Source: Nocardioides sp. (lineage in GTDB: Bacteria > Actinomycetota > Actinomycetes > Propionibacteriales > Nocardioidaceae). From it: a stretch of 56,355 bases of DNA. Numbering within the stretch: the stretch's first letter is position 1; each line of letters starts with the position of its first letter. Under the pieces are notes generated by a model. That model did no database searches. It saw nothing but the letters and a program-made list of their open reading frames with translations, and was not told the origin of the DNA. The stretch lies in the NCBI RefSeq assembly GCF_004803405.1, contig NZ_SSXI01000284.1, positions 1 through 56,355 on the forward strand, written 5' to 3'. The position numbers and the translations under genes were made by a program. Positions 43,268-51,384 of this stretch are shown piece after piece.

Positions 43268-43708
43268 TCAGCCGCCTGCGAGCTGCCCGCGCACCGCACC
43301 GGCGGGATACGCAGGGTTGTGCACGTTGACGTAGTAGCCGGCCGGGTCCTCGGCGAGGGCGGCAGCAACGACTGAATTCGTGACGCAGCCGGAGGAGGTC
43401 CCGTCGGTGGGCGGCGCCAGACCCTGCACGACTGGGCCGGCCACATCGCGGGAGCCCCTGTGGATGTGGGCCGCCGTGGCCGGGTCGATGTTCCGGACGG
43501 TCAGCTCGTAGCAGATGAGTCCGGTCGCCGGGTCGACGGTGATATGCGCGATGCCGCTGCCGTTCGGATCGCCCGCGTTCGGGCGCTCTCGCTGTCCGTT
43601 GAGACCGGCAGCCAGGTTCACATCGGCATCATCGGCGAAGGCCGGTGCCGAACCACCCACGACGGCCAGCACTGCCAGTCCGGCCAACAATCCTCGAATG
43701 GCGCCCAT
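43268..43708 (-). CDS. secreted CHRD-domain protein
   Basis: 146 aa from ATG 43708. Signal peptide GAIRGLLAGLAVLAVVGGSAPAFA, cleavage after AFA near residue 25. The mature protein is one CHRD domain: LNGQRERPNAGDPNGSGIAH, ICYELTVRNIDPATAAHIHRG, and the end YYVNVHNPAYPAGAVRGQL. CHRD domains are extracellular beta proteins of unknown bacterial role. The 268 bases upstream (43709-43976) hold no gene I can support; one frame there reads ARAFELLDEHGPSRLGRRLS, perhaps a gene remnant. Confidence 0.85.
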   Translation of the reverse strand: MGAIRGLLAGLAVLAVVGGSAPAFADDADVNLAAGLNGQRERPNAGDPNGSGIAHITVDPATGLICYELTVRNIDPATAAHIHRGSRDVAGPVVQGLAPPTDGTSSGCVTNSVVAAALAEDPAGYYVNVHNPAYPAGAVRGQLAGG

Positions 43709-43976
43709 GCAGGTCACGGTACTGGTTGACGCGATCCACAGGAAGGGCTGATCGGCGCCGTCGTCAGCTGCGTGCGTCCGGTTGGCGGCGGAAGGACGCG
43801 CCAGTTCAGGGGCACGCGGTGAGGCCCGGGCGTTCGAACTGCTCGACGAGCATGGGCCTTCGAGGCTCGGGCGGCGGCTCTCCTTGGCAGAACAGGTCCG
43901 TGGGAGGCGCAGCGGGCCTACATTGTTTGACGCCGGAGGTTGCGCTCGGGGGCCGCCCTACACAACTGGAGGAATC

Positions 43977-44336
43977 ATGCCGTCGCTGGACTCACAGAAC
44001 ATCGACACACCCCACGAGACAAGGCCTTTCCGTGACCACGGGCATATGGATGTCGTCACCCTGGGCGACTTCACGCTCGGCAGGGGAACATTCGAGCCGG
44101 GCTGGCGCTGGTCGGAGGACGTCAAGCCGATCGCCGGGACAGATTCATGCCAGACCCGGCACACCGGAATCTGTGTCTCGGGCCGCATGACCGTTCGTAT
44201 GGACGACGGCGCCGAGGGGACGGTCGGCCCGGGCGATGTCGTTCTCATCGAGCCCGGACACGACGCCTGGGTCGTCGGCGACGAACCCTGCGTGCTCTAT
44301 GACACCGGCGTTGCGGCCTACGCCAAGCCGCAGTAG
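43977..44336 (+). CDS. cupin-domain protein
   Basis: 119 aa, single cupin barrel. FEPGWRWSEDVKP near residue 40, then TRHTGICVSGRMTVRMDDG, PGDVVLIEPGHDAWVVGDEP. Metal ligands would come from H61 and H91-type residues, though the first motif's usual H-x-H is not evident. Start ATG 43977 with TGGAGGAATC upstream. Function unknown. Confidence 0.78.
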   Translation: MPSLDSQNIDTPHETRPFRDHGHMDVVTLGDFTLGRGTFEPGWRWSEDVKPIAGTDSCQTRHTGICVSGRMTVRMDDGAEGTVGPGDVVLIEPGHDAWVVGDEPCVLYDTGVAAYAKPQ

Positions 44337-44457
44337 GACGCGGCGTGGCCCGCCGGGCTGACCGGCGAGCCCTGACACTCCGCGACCCGCTGAGGAGCCC
44401 AGCACCGGCCGATCGCGCCTTCGGCCCGTGGGGTGCTTCAACCGGCCCTCGCTTGAT

Positions 44458-44480
44458 CTCTAGCATGGGGCTAACTAGAG
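44458..44480. promoter_or_regulatory. inverted repeat upstream of the PadR gene
   Basis: CTCTAG and CTAGAG at the ends, with TAGC and GCTA inside, 7 bases before ATG 44488. Fits an autoregulatory PadR site overlapping the promoter. Confidence 0.5.
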
Positions 44481-44487
44481 TACGAGT

Positions 44488-44817
44488 ATGGCCAACCCTC
44501 GGATGACCCTTCCCACCCAGCGGGTGCTGCGGGCACTGCTCGACGACAGCGCAGTGGAGCTGTACGGAATGCAGATCGCCGAGACCGCCGGACTGCCCAC
44601 CGGCACTGTGCATCCGATCCTGGCTCGTTTGGAGAGCGTGGGGTGGCTGGAGTCCCGGTGGGAGGACATCGACCCCCGTACCGAGGGCCGGCCGGCGAGA
44701 CGCTTCTACCGGGTCACCCGAGCCGGTGCGGAGCAGGCGCGAGACGCCCTCGCGCGGGCCTACCGTCCGACTCGACTCGGTGCGTTCCCGCTCCGGCCCC
44801 TGAGGGAGGAGCACTGA
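44488..44817 (+). CDS. PadR-family transcription regulator
   Basis: 109 aa. Winged helix: QRVLRALLDDSAVELYGMQIAETAGLPTGTVHPILARLESVGWL, wing with GRPARRFYRVTRAGAEQARD. PadR repressors control small stress or efflux operons and often their own gene. The downstream partner gene overlaps by one base, so both are a unit. Confidence 0.85.
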   Translation: MANPRMTLPTQRVLRALLDDSAVELYGMQIAETAGLPTGTVHPILARLESVGWLESRWEDIDPRTEGRPARRFYRVTRAGAEQARDALARAYRPTRLGAFPLRPLREEH

Positions 44818-45206
44818 TGCGCAAACCGCCGTGGTGGGCCAGCAAGGGGGCAGCCCTCGCCGCGCGCGGACTTCCCGCGGGGCCGATCCGCGAACGCTAC
44901 GAACAGGAGTTCCTGGCAGAGCTGTATGCGATGACCCGGTGGCAGGCGGCGAGGTATGTCTTCGGGGTCGTCGCGAGCGCCCCGCGGCTTCGTAGGGTGC
45001 TCGCGTGCGACATCGACCGGTCCGAGCAGATCACCGCACGCCCAGCCACCTGCCGACTCAACCTCCACCACGACTGGCACATGTTCCACACCGAAGACGG
45101 CGGGCGCTACAAGGCGTGCCTCCGCTGTCACAAGGAGCACCCTGAATGGCGCTACTACCTGTGGCGGTACCCCGGCGACAACATCAGAAGGTCGTTCGGC
45201 GCATAG
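44817..45206 (+). CDS. PadR-coupled small protein with CxxCH motif
   Basis: 129 aa, coupled to padR by TGATG. N-terminal amphipathic helices (ERYEQEFLAELYAMTRWQAARYVFGVV), then DWHMFHTEDGGRYKACLRC and HKEHPEWRYY. Cys/His spacing C-L-R-C-H plus nearby H could bind zinc. There is no signal peptide, so heme c attachment through CxxCH is unlikely. Actinobacterial PadR genes often precede such small proteins, which may be effectors; function unknown. Confidence 0.6.
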   Translation: MRKPPWWASKGAALAARGLPAGPIRERYEQEFLAELYAMTRWQAARYVFGVVASAPRLRRVLACDIDRSEQITARPATCRLNLHHDWHMFHTEDGGRYKACLRCHKEHPEWRYYLWRYPGDNIRRSFGA

Positions 45207-45310
45207 GTCGCCACCGAACTCACGGCGCCGGTATCACCACTCCCGGGGCGGACAGGTGTGCAGAAGTCCGCAGGATCGGGCGTCCGCAGACTTCCGCTAC
45301 TCCGAAGCTA

Positions 45311-45580
45311 ATGCCTGCGGCGTTCGTCGCGCAGGCGCTCGGATCTCTCCTCGCATGGCTTCTGGTCAACGACGAGTCGCCCGAAGGCGGCGCTTGGTCG
45401 AACACCGACTTCGGACAGTGGTTAGCGGTGAGCCTGCTGTGCACGACGCTCGTCGGCGGCGTCTCCGGCGTGGCTTCGCGCCGGTGGGTGGTAGCCGTGG
45501 CCGTCGCCGCCGGATGAACCCTTGCCGTGGTCTGCGGATGTGCTCTGTTCGTCGGTTACGCGGTGCTCAACTCGGCCTAG
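45311..45580 (+). pseudogene. small membrane protein interrupted by an in-frame TGA
   Basis: From ATG 45311 a 68-aa frame with two hydrophobic helices (FVAQALGSLLAWLLV; WLAVSLLCTTLVGGVSGV) runs to TGA 45515-45517 within a third helix (RWVVAVAVAAG). The same frame continues for 20 codons as TLAVVCGCALFVGYAVLNSA to TAG 45578, again hydrophobic. The gene thus looks cut by one nonsense change, unless the TGA is read through or is a sequence error. Confidence 0.5.
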
Positions 45581-45694
45581 CGGGTCTCCTGAGCAGTGCT
45601 CGCTCATCGTGACGATCGGGGCGCCCCGCAGGCGGCGGAAAGAAGATCTCGGAGCACGCGGATCGCGGCGGATCAACGCGTTTCCCGAGGAGCC

Positions 45695-46391
45695 GTGACG
45701 AAGGTCTGCATCATCGGAGCATCGGGCAAGCTGGGGCGCTACATGGTCCAGCACTGCTTGGACCGCGGCTACGACGTCGTCGGGGTCTGTCGCGAGAAGA
45801 GCGTCGACAAGCTCGCACGGTTCGAGGGCCTGATCACGGTGGTCCCGGGCATGACCGACGACCGCGCGGTCGTCGAGCGTGCCGTCGTCGACTGCGACGC
45901 CGTCCTCACCGTGCTGGTGCCGTGGGGAATGCACCACCTACGCGTCGGGCACCGCCCAGGCTGTCCTGGATCTGTCGCCACTCGACGCCCGGCTCGTCTT
46001 CTCCTGCGGTTGGCACATCACCCGGGACGGCAAGGACGTCTACTCGCGCCGCTTCAAGGTCTTCGTCGCCGTCGCGACCTGGCTCGCCCGGCTGACCCGA
46101 ATGGTCGATATCGACGACCAAGTGGAGGCGACCAACCGCATCTTCGCGAGCGACCGACGCTGGACCGTGGTCCGGGGGAGCGACCTGGAGGAGGGCGAGA
46201 GCCAGGGTCTCCCGGTCTGGAGCCGCCATGTCGGCGACCCCGTGCTCGCCAGCAACCTGACCCGCCGCGTCGACTATGCGCTGTTCATGGTGCACGCCAT
46301 CGACGACGAGTCGCTTGTGCGGGAGGCGCCGGCCATCGTCGGCCGCCTGACGCCATCGGCCCTGGCACACGCGTCGAGCGTGGGCAGCTAG
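45695..46391 (+). pseudogene. NmrA-like NAD(P)-binding protein, frameshifted
   Basis: From GTG 45695: VTKVCIIGASGKLGRYMVQH is a Rossmann start (GASGKLG) and the frame stays coding to VLVPWGMHH. One extra base near 45938, in the run CACCACC, moves it to the next frame, which continues as YASGTAQAVLDLSPLDARLV and ends ALAHASSVGS at 46391. Both halves clearly belong to one atypical SDR/NmrA-type protein of about 231 aa. Either a pseudogene or a sequencing indel. Confidence 0.7.
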
Positions 46392-46434
46392 GTCCGGCGC
46401 AGCGGCGGAATGGCACGCCCGCGCAGGGCGCGCG

Positions 46435-46875
46435 TCATCCGACCCGCTCGAACAGGGAGACGATGATTCCCTCCGGACCCCGCACGTAGGCCATCCGCAC
46501 ACTGTTCTCGTACTCGCCGATGCCGCCAACGAGCCCGTACCCGTCCGCAGCCACCGCATCCACCGCCGCCTCAAGGTCGGCGACCTCGAAGGACACGTTG
46601 CGCAGGCCGAGCTCGTTGGCCATCGCTCCGGGTGATCCGGGGACGTGGTCGGGCGTGACGAAGCTCGCGAGCTCCAAGCGGGCCCCTCCGTCGGGCGGCC
46701 GCAGCATCGCGATCTCACAACGCGCACCCGGGAGGCCGCACACGGTCTCCACGAACTCGCCCTCCACGTATCCGGTGCCCTCGACCTCGAGACCCAGGCC
46801 GACGAAGAACGCCGTCGCGGAGTCGAGGTCCCCGACGGTGATGCCGATGTGGTCGAAACGTTGTACGTGTGACAT
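46435..46875 (-). CDS. VOC-family (glyoxalase-like) protein
   Basis: 146 aa, single VOC module pair: FDHIGITVGDLDSATAFFVG near residue 7, RLELASFVTPDHV, VSFEVADLEAAVDAVAADG, VRGPEGIIVSLFERVG. H8, E69 and E139-type ligands fit a metal-binding glyoxalase or extradiol-like enzyme. Substrate unknown. Bases 46876-47013 downstream of the Lrp gene hold nothing I can support. Confidence 0.82.
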   Translation of the reverse strand: MSHVQRFDHIGITVGDLDSATAFFVGLGLEVEGTGYVEGEFVETVCGLPGARCEIAMLRPPDGGARLELASFVTPDHVPGSPGAMANELGLRNVSFEVADLEAAVDAVAADGYGLVGGIGEYENSVRMAYVRGPEGIIVSLFERVG

Positions 46876-47013
46876 GTGCTCTTCCCTCCAGCGGGTGGTT
46901 TGCCGATTCGATGCTCGGACGGAGCCAGGGCCGGGATCTCGACATGGCCTTGCCGCATGCTGCGGTCACCGCGCATCGCGCCGCCGAGGACAGGCGTCGC
47001 AAGATCGTCACCG

Positions 47014-47487
47014 TCACCCTGGTCGGGCGGAAGCGGACGCGCTCCCTGGGCCACCCGTGATCGGCTTCTGCGAGTAGGTGCGCAGCACCAGGGCAGTCGT
47101 GACGGGACCGAAGCGCGCGATGGAGTCGACGACTTCTTCGAGCCGTGCTGCGTCGGAGCAGTGGGTGTCGAAGATCAGGCAGTCCTCGCCGGTGACCCTG
47201 AGCGTGGATACGACTTCCTTCGTCTGGGCCGCCAGTTCCAGTGCGGGCGTCAGCTGGGCGTGGGTCGTGCGCAGTCGGATGACGGCGTGGATGTTGAGCC
47301 CCAGTGCCGAAGGGTCCACGACCGCACGGTAGCCGGTGATGACGCCTGCCTTCTCGAGGCGCTGGATCCGGGCGCTTGCGGCGGGCTGGGAGAGTCCCAC
47401 CCTGCGTCCCACCTCGGCCCCCGTCAGTCGCCCTTCGTGTTGAAGAAGTTCGAGGATGTTCCGGTCGATCCGATCGAGTGCTTCCAT
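47014..47487 (-). CDS. Lrp/AsnC-family regulator
   Basis: 157 aa from ATG 47487. N-terminal HTH: LDRIDRNILELLQHEGRLTG and GLSQPAASARIQRLEKAGVI; C-terminal RAM domain from about 62 (NIHAVIRLRTTHAQLTPALE, VTGEDCLIFDTHCSD). Regulators of this type sense amino acids and bind several sites in their promoter region. The perfect 10-bp inverted repeat at 47511-47599 lies in the divergent region to the hydrolase gene. Confidence 0.87.
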   Translation of the reverse strand: MEALDRIDRNILELLQHEGRLTGAEVGRRVGLSQPAASARIQRLEKAGVITGYRAVVDPSALGLNIHAVIRLRTTHAQLTPALELAAQTKEVVSTLRVTGEDCLIFDTHCSDAARLEEVVDSIARFGPVTTALVLRTYSQKPITGGPGSASASARPG

Positions 47488-47510
47488 CGACTTCTCTCCC
47501 ACTTTCCTTG

Positions 47511-47599
47511 AGATCACTTGCTGCGCCCGTCCGCGGCATGGGATTCCATCACACTTCGACCTACCTGCCCGGCGTGATCGTCCGGGCCACAAGTGATCT
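47511..47599. promoter_or_regulatory. widely spaced perfect inverted repeat, candidate Lrp sites
   Basis: AGATCACTTG (47511-47520) and its exact complement CAAGTGATCT (47590-47599) flank 69 bases. Centres are about 79 bases apart, one near each divergent start (Lrp gene 47487, hydrolase 47612). Confidence 0.55.
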
Positions 47600-47611
47600 G
47601 GATGGTGGAGC

Positions 47612-48160
47612 ATGGTGTCCTACGTCGTCATCCCGGGAATCGACGGGTCAGATGAGCAGCACTGGCAGACGCTGTGGGAGAACGGCTGGGGCGCTCTCGG
47701 CGTGCGGATCGCGCCGCGATCCTGGTCCGAACCTGACCTGGCGGACTGGATCGACTCCGTGCAGACCGCGTTCGACGTTGCCTCCGCGCGGGACCGCGAC
47801 GTGGTGCTGGTGGCCCACAGCCTGGGCTGTTGGGCCGGGGCGGCCTGGTTGCGCCGCAATCCGGGCGCGCAGGTCAAGGGCGCGTTCCTGGTGGCCCCGC
47901 CCGACCCGCGAGGCGGCGCCTTTCCGCGCACTGCTGCGCCCACCTTCCTGGGCGTCGAACCCGGCACGCTGAGTTGCCCGAGCATCGTCGTGGCCAGCGC
48001 GGACGATCCCTACTGCGATCTCGACGCCGCGGAACACCTGGCCGGCCGTTGGGGATCGGAGTGGCACATGGTGGGCGAGGTCGGACATGTCAACTCAGCA
48101 AGCGGGCTGGGCCCCTGGCGCCACGGTCAGGGCCTGCTCGAGACACTGGCCACTGTCTGA
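47612..48160 (+). CDS. RBBP9/YdeN-type serine hydrolase
   Basis: 182 aa, alpha/beta hydrolase. SYVVIPGIDGSDEQHWQTLW is the family start, nucleophile Ser in VLVAHSLGCWAG near residue 71, acid in ASADDPYC and His in GEVGHVNSASGLG. Substrate unknown. The divergent Lrp regulator probably controls it. Confidence 0.85.
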   Translation: MVSYVVIPGIDGSDEQHWQTLWENGWGALGVRIAPRSWSEPDLADWIDSVQTAFDVASARDRDVVLVAHSLGCWAGAAWLRRNPGAQVKGAFLVAPPDPRGGAFPRTAAPTFLGVEPGTLSCPSIVVASADDPYCDLDAAEHLAGRWGSEWHMVGEVGHVNSASGLGPWRHGQGLLETLATV

Positions 48161-48218
48161 CCGCGGCTCCGCGCCGGACGTCGTGGTCCCGAGCGCGCGT
48201 GGGACACGTAGCCGGCGG

Positions 48219-48296
48219 TCACGGCTGGATGACGTACTTGCCGCGCACGCCTCCCTTGGCCACGGTGTGGAAGGCGTCGGTCCGCGAGGTCGGCTC
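48219..48296 (-). pseudogene. C-terminal remnant of a zinc-type alcohol dehydrogenase/quinone reductase
   Basis: The minus strand reads EPTSRTDAFHTVAKGGVRG then KYVIQP and a stop at 48219-48221. DAFxxVxxGGVRGKxVIxP is the classic C-terminus of medium-chain (Zn) alcohol dehydrogenases. Upstream, the frame meets a stop inside the end of map, so only about 27 codons survive. Bases 48161-48218 show nothing else. Confidence 0.5.
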
Positions 48297-49062
48297 AGTG
48301 GCGTGCGGTCAGGACGACCGGAGCGCCCTCGGTGATCGCGATGGTGTGCTCGACGTGCGCGCCGCGGGAGCCATCAGCACTGCGGATCGTCCAGCCGTCG
48401 GGGTCGAAGACGATCTCGTCGGTGGTGTGCAGGAACCACGGCTCGATCGCGATCACCAGGCCGGGCCGCAGCTTGAGGCCGCGGCCGGGACGCCCGTCGT
48501 TGGGGACATGCGGCTCGCCGTGCATCGTGCGGCCCACGCCGTGGCCGCCGAACTGGAGGTTCACCTTGAGGCCCTCGCCGTGCGCGACCGAGCCGATGGC
48601 GAAGGAGATGTCGCCCAGCCGGTTGCCGGCCCGGGCCGCGTCGATGCCGGCGTCCAGCGCGCGCTGGGCGACGTCGATCAGCCGCTGGTCCCGCTCGTTC
48701 GGCGTACCGACGATCACCGACAGCGCGGAGTCCGCAACCCACCCGTCCACGGACGCGGCGAAGTCCACCGACAGCAGGTCGCCGTCCTGCAGCACGTAGT
48801 CGTGGGGGAGCCCGTGCAGCACGGCATCGTTCACCGACGTGCAGAGCACCTTGCCGAACGGGCTCGCGCCGAACGACGGGTGGTAGTCGATGTAGCAGGA
48901 CTCGGCGCCCGCGTCCTTGATCATCCGGTGTGCCAGCTCGTCCAGCTCGAGCAGGTTGACCCCGACGTCGGCCTTCTCGGCGAGGGCCTTGATCACCGAG
49001 GCGACGAAGCGTCCGGCGGGACGCATCTGCTCGATCTGGGTCGGGGTGCGGAGCTCGATCAC
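48295..49062 (-). CDS. map: type I methionine aminopeptidase
   Basis: 255 aa from GTG 49062. Substrate His in DYHPSFGASPFGKVLCTSVNDAV, metal ligands D in SVDFAASVDGWVADSA (two), H in FGGHGVGRTMHGEP, and glutamates in VIAIEPWF and HVEHTIAI. It removes the N-terminal methionine of new proteins. Genomes of this kind usually have several copies, so this may be a paralog. Its stop lies over the ADH remnant. Confidence 0.93.
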   Translation of the reverse strand: MIELRTPTQIEQMRPAGRFVASVIKALAEKADVGVNLLELDELAHRMIKDAGAESCYIDYHPSFGASPFGKVLCTSVNDAVLHGLPHDYVLQDGDLLSVDFAASVDGWVADSALSVIVGTPNERDQRLIDVAQRALDAGIDAARAGNRLGDISFAIGSVAHGEGLKVNLQFGGHGVGRTMHGEPHVPNDGRPGRGLKLRPGLVIAIEPWFLHTTDEIVFDPDGWTIRSADGSRGAHVEHTIAITEGAPVVLTARH

Positions 49063-49112
49063 AGGGCAAGCGTACGGCGCCGTCATCGACCCTCGTGAGC
49101 CGGCGGCCGCCC

Positions 49113-50273
49113 CTAGCTGGTCGGCTTCTCCGCGCCGACCACCCACATGGCGAAGAACTGCGACCCGCCGCCGTACGCGTGACCGAGCGCCCGCCGCGCG
49201 CCGTCGACCTGGTGCTCGCCGGCCGCCCCGCGCACCTGGAGCGCGGCCTCGCCGAAGCGGAGCATGCCGGAGGCGCCGATCGGGTTCGATGACAGCACTC
49301 CGCCCGAGCAGTTCACCGGGATCCGGCCGTCCATCGCCGTCTCGCCCGCCTCGGTCAGCTTCCAGCCGTCGCCCTCGGCGGCGAAGCCGAGGTTCTCCAG
49401 CCACATCGGCTCGAACCACGAGAACGGCACGTAGATCTCCGCGGCGTCGATCTCGTCGATCGGGCTGGTGATCCCGGCCTGCTTCCACAGCGCTGCCGCC
49501 GCCTCGCGGCCCGCCTGAGGGTTCACCTGGTCGCGCTCGGCGGCCGTGGTGGGCTCCGAGCGCATGACCGTGCCGTGGATCCACGCCGGGTTCGGCGACG
49601 ACTTCGCGACATCCTCGTCCACGATCACCAGGGCGCAGGCGCCGTCCGAGGACGGACAGGTCTCCTCGTAGCGGATCGGGTCCCACAGCATCTGGGAGGC
49701 GAGAACCATCTCGACGGTCTTCTCCTCGCGCAGGTGCGCGTAGGGGTTCTTCAGCGCGTTGGTGCGGTCCTTCGCGGCGACGATGGCGCCCACGTGCGTG
49801 GGCGCCCCCGATCGGCGGATGTAGGAGCGCACGTGCGGCGCGAAGTAGCCGCCGGCGCCGGCGTGCACCGGCATCACGAACGGCACAGGCACCGACAGGG
49901 CCCACATCGCGTTGGACTCCGACTGCTTCTCGAAGGCCACCGTGAGCACCCGCTTGTGCACACCCGCCTGGACCAGGGAGGACGCGACGATCGCGGTCGA
50001 GCCGCCGACCGAGCCGGCGGTGTGCACCCGCAGCAGCGGCTTGCCTGCCGCGCCGAGCGCCTCGGCGAGGTACAGCTCGGGCATCATCACGCCCTCGAAC
50101 AGGTCGGGCGCCTTGCCGACGACGATCGCGTCGATCTCCTCGAGCGTCATCCCGGCGTCCTCGAGCGCCCGGTCCATCGCCTCCCGGCACAGGCCCGCCA
50201 TCGAGACGTCCTCACGTTTCGCCCGGTGGTGGGTCTGGCCCACGCCGATCACGGCGGCCGGCATCTTGCCCAT
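49113..50273 (-). CDS. ltp3: thiolase-fold lipid-transfer protein, Ltp3-like
   Basis: 386 aa, SCP2-type thiolase fold: AAVIGVGQTHHRAKREDVSM at the start and SGGVLSSNPIGASGMLRFGE near residue 335. The thiolase nucleophile position has no cysteine (HTAGSVGGSTAIVASS, where active enzymes read C-x-T/S-G) and the histidine loop reads NPIGASG in place of HPxGASG. Such proteins, like Ltp2, work as retro-aldolases with a DUF35 partner. Position matches Rv3523. TGATG overlap with ltp4. Confidence 0.82.
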   Translation of the reverse strand: MGKMPAAVIGVGQTHHRAKREDVSMAGLCREAMDRALEDAGMTLEEIDAIVVGKAPDLFEGVMMPELYLAEALGAAGKPLLRVHTAGSVGGSTAIVASSLVQAGVHKRVLTVAFEKQSESNAMWALSVPVPFVMPVHAGAGGYFAPHVRSYIRRSGAPTHVGAIVAAKDRTNALKNPYAHLREEKTVEMVLASQMLWDPIRYEETCPSSDGACALVIVDEDVAKSSPNPAWIHGTVMRSEPTTAAERDQVNPQAGREAAAALWKQAGITSPIDEIDAAEIYVPFSWFEPMWLENLGFAAEGDGWKLTEAGETAMDGRIPVNCSGGVLSSNPIGASGMLRFGEAALQVRGAAGEHQVDGARRALGHAYGGGSQFFAMWVVGAEKPTS

Positions 50274-51343
50274 CAGTTCCCCGTCCCTTCCGAGGTGGTC
50301 TCCATCACGCACACCAGGTTCTGCTGGAGCGCGGGACCGCTGGTCGCATGGCCGAGCGCCTTGTCCGCGGTGCCGTCCCAGATCCGGCGGGCCGCCTCGC
50401 CGATCCGGATCGCGCCGCCGGTGAACATCGGGTTGCCGGCCAGGGGGCCGCCGGACGGGTTGATCCGTACGCCGGCGTCGAGGCCCAGCTCGGCGCGGAG
50501 GATGAGCTCCTGGTGGCTGAACGGAGCGTGCAGCTCCGCGACGTCCACGCCGTCGACACCGCCGGCGGCCGCGACCGCGCGTGCGGCCGACTCCGAGCGG
50601 GTCAGGTCGCGCGTGCCGAAGTGCAGCCCGTCGGTGTGGTGTGCGAGGCCGGTGATCCAGGCGGGGCGCTCGCGCACCTCCCGTGCTCTGTCGCCCGCGG
50701 CGAGCACGAGCGCCGCAGCGCCGTCGGTCACCGGAGCGGCGTCGTGCTTGCGCAGCGGATCCGCGTACATCGGCCGCGCGAGGAGGTCCTCGACGCTCGA
50801 CCCGCCCGCGCGCACGGCGTACTCGTTCTTCTCCGCGTCCGACAACGACCGGTTGACGACCTCCGCCATCGCGGCCTCGTCCCAGAGCCCGGCGTCGATG
50901 CCCAGTCGCGCCTGCAGCGCGGCGATCGAGACGGTGTCAGGCCACAGTGGCGTCAGCGTGTACGGGTCGAGCTGGAGGGCGAGAGTGCGCCGGAGCACGC
51001 CCGCCGACGCCTTGCCGAAGCCGAACACGAGGGCGGTGTCGACCTCGCCGGTCTGGATCTTGATCCACGCCTCGTAGAGCGCCCAGGCCGCGTCCATCTC
51101 GACGTGGGACTCGTTGACCGGGGGGAGCACGCCGATGGCGTCGATCGCGCTCACGAAGGAGAACGACCGCCCGGCGAGGTAGTCCGAGGACCCCGAGCAC
51201 CAGAACCCGACGTCCTTCTTCGTCCACCCGGTCTGCTCGTAGCACTCCGCGAAGATCGGGATCAGGAGCTCGGCACAGGTGGGAGATCCGTCGAAGTCCT
51301 GCATCTGTCGCTGGGCGAACCCGACGACGGCAACATCACGCAT
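50273..51343 (-). CDS. ltp4: thiolase-fold lipid-transfer protein, Ltp4-like
   Basis: 356 aa, SCP2-type thiolase fold: RDVAVVGFAQRQMQDFDG, FWCSGSSDYLAGRSFSFVSA, VFGFGKASAG. The place of the nucleophilic Cys reads ESHVEMDAAWALYEAW, with no cysteine, and the C-terminal loop SGGPLAGNPMFTGGAIRIGE has Asn in place of His. It resembles Rv3522 and pairs with Ltp3; together with the DUF35 protein it may form an aldolase-like complex of side-chain degradation. ATG 51343 follows the DUF35 gene by 41 bases. Confidence 0.82.
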   Translation of the reverse strand: MRDVAVVGFAQRQMQDFDGSPTCAELLIPIFAECYEQTGWTKKDVGFWCSGSSDYLAGRSFSFVSAIDAIGVLPPVNESHVEMDAAWALYEAWIKIQTGEVDTALVFGFGKASAGVLRRTLALQLDPYTLTPLWPDTVSIAALQARLGIDAGLWDEAAMAEVVNRSLSDAEKNEYAVRAGGSSVEDLLARPMYADPLRKHDAAPVTDGAAALVLAAGDRAREVRERPAWITGLAHHTDGLHFGTRDLTRSESAARAVAAAGGVDGVDVAELHAPFSHQELILRAELGLDAGVRINPSGGPLAGNPMFTGGAIRIGEAARRIWDGTADKALGHATSGPALQQNLVCVMETTSEGTGN

Positions 51344-51384
51344 GTCTGTGTGTCCTTCTGCTGCTTGGGCTGGGGCTCGCCACG

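Noticed and set aside
44817..45206. c-type cytochrome, because of CxxCH (CLRCH)
   Set aside because: No signal peptide or membrane anchor, so heme c attachment outside the membrane is not expected; zinc binding is more likely.
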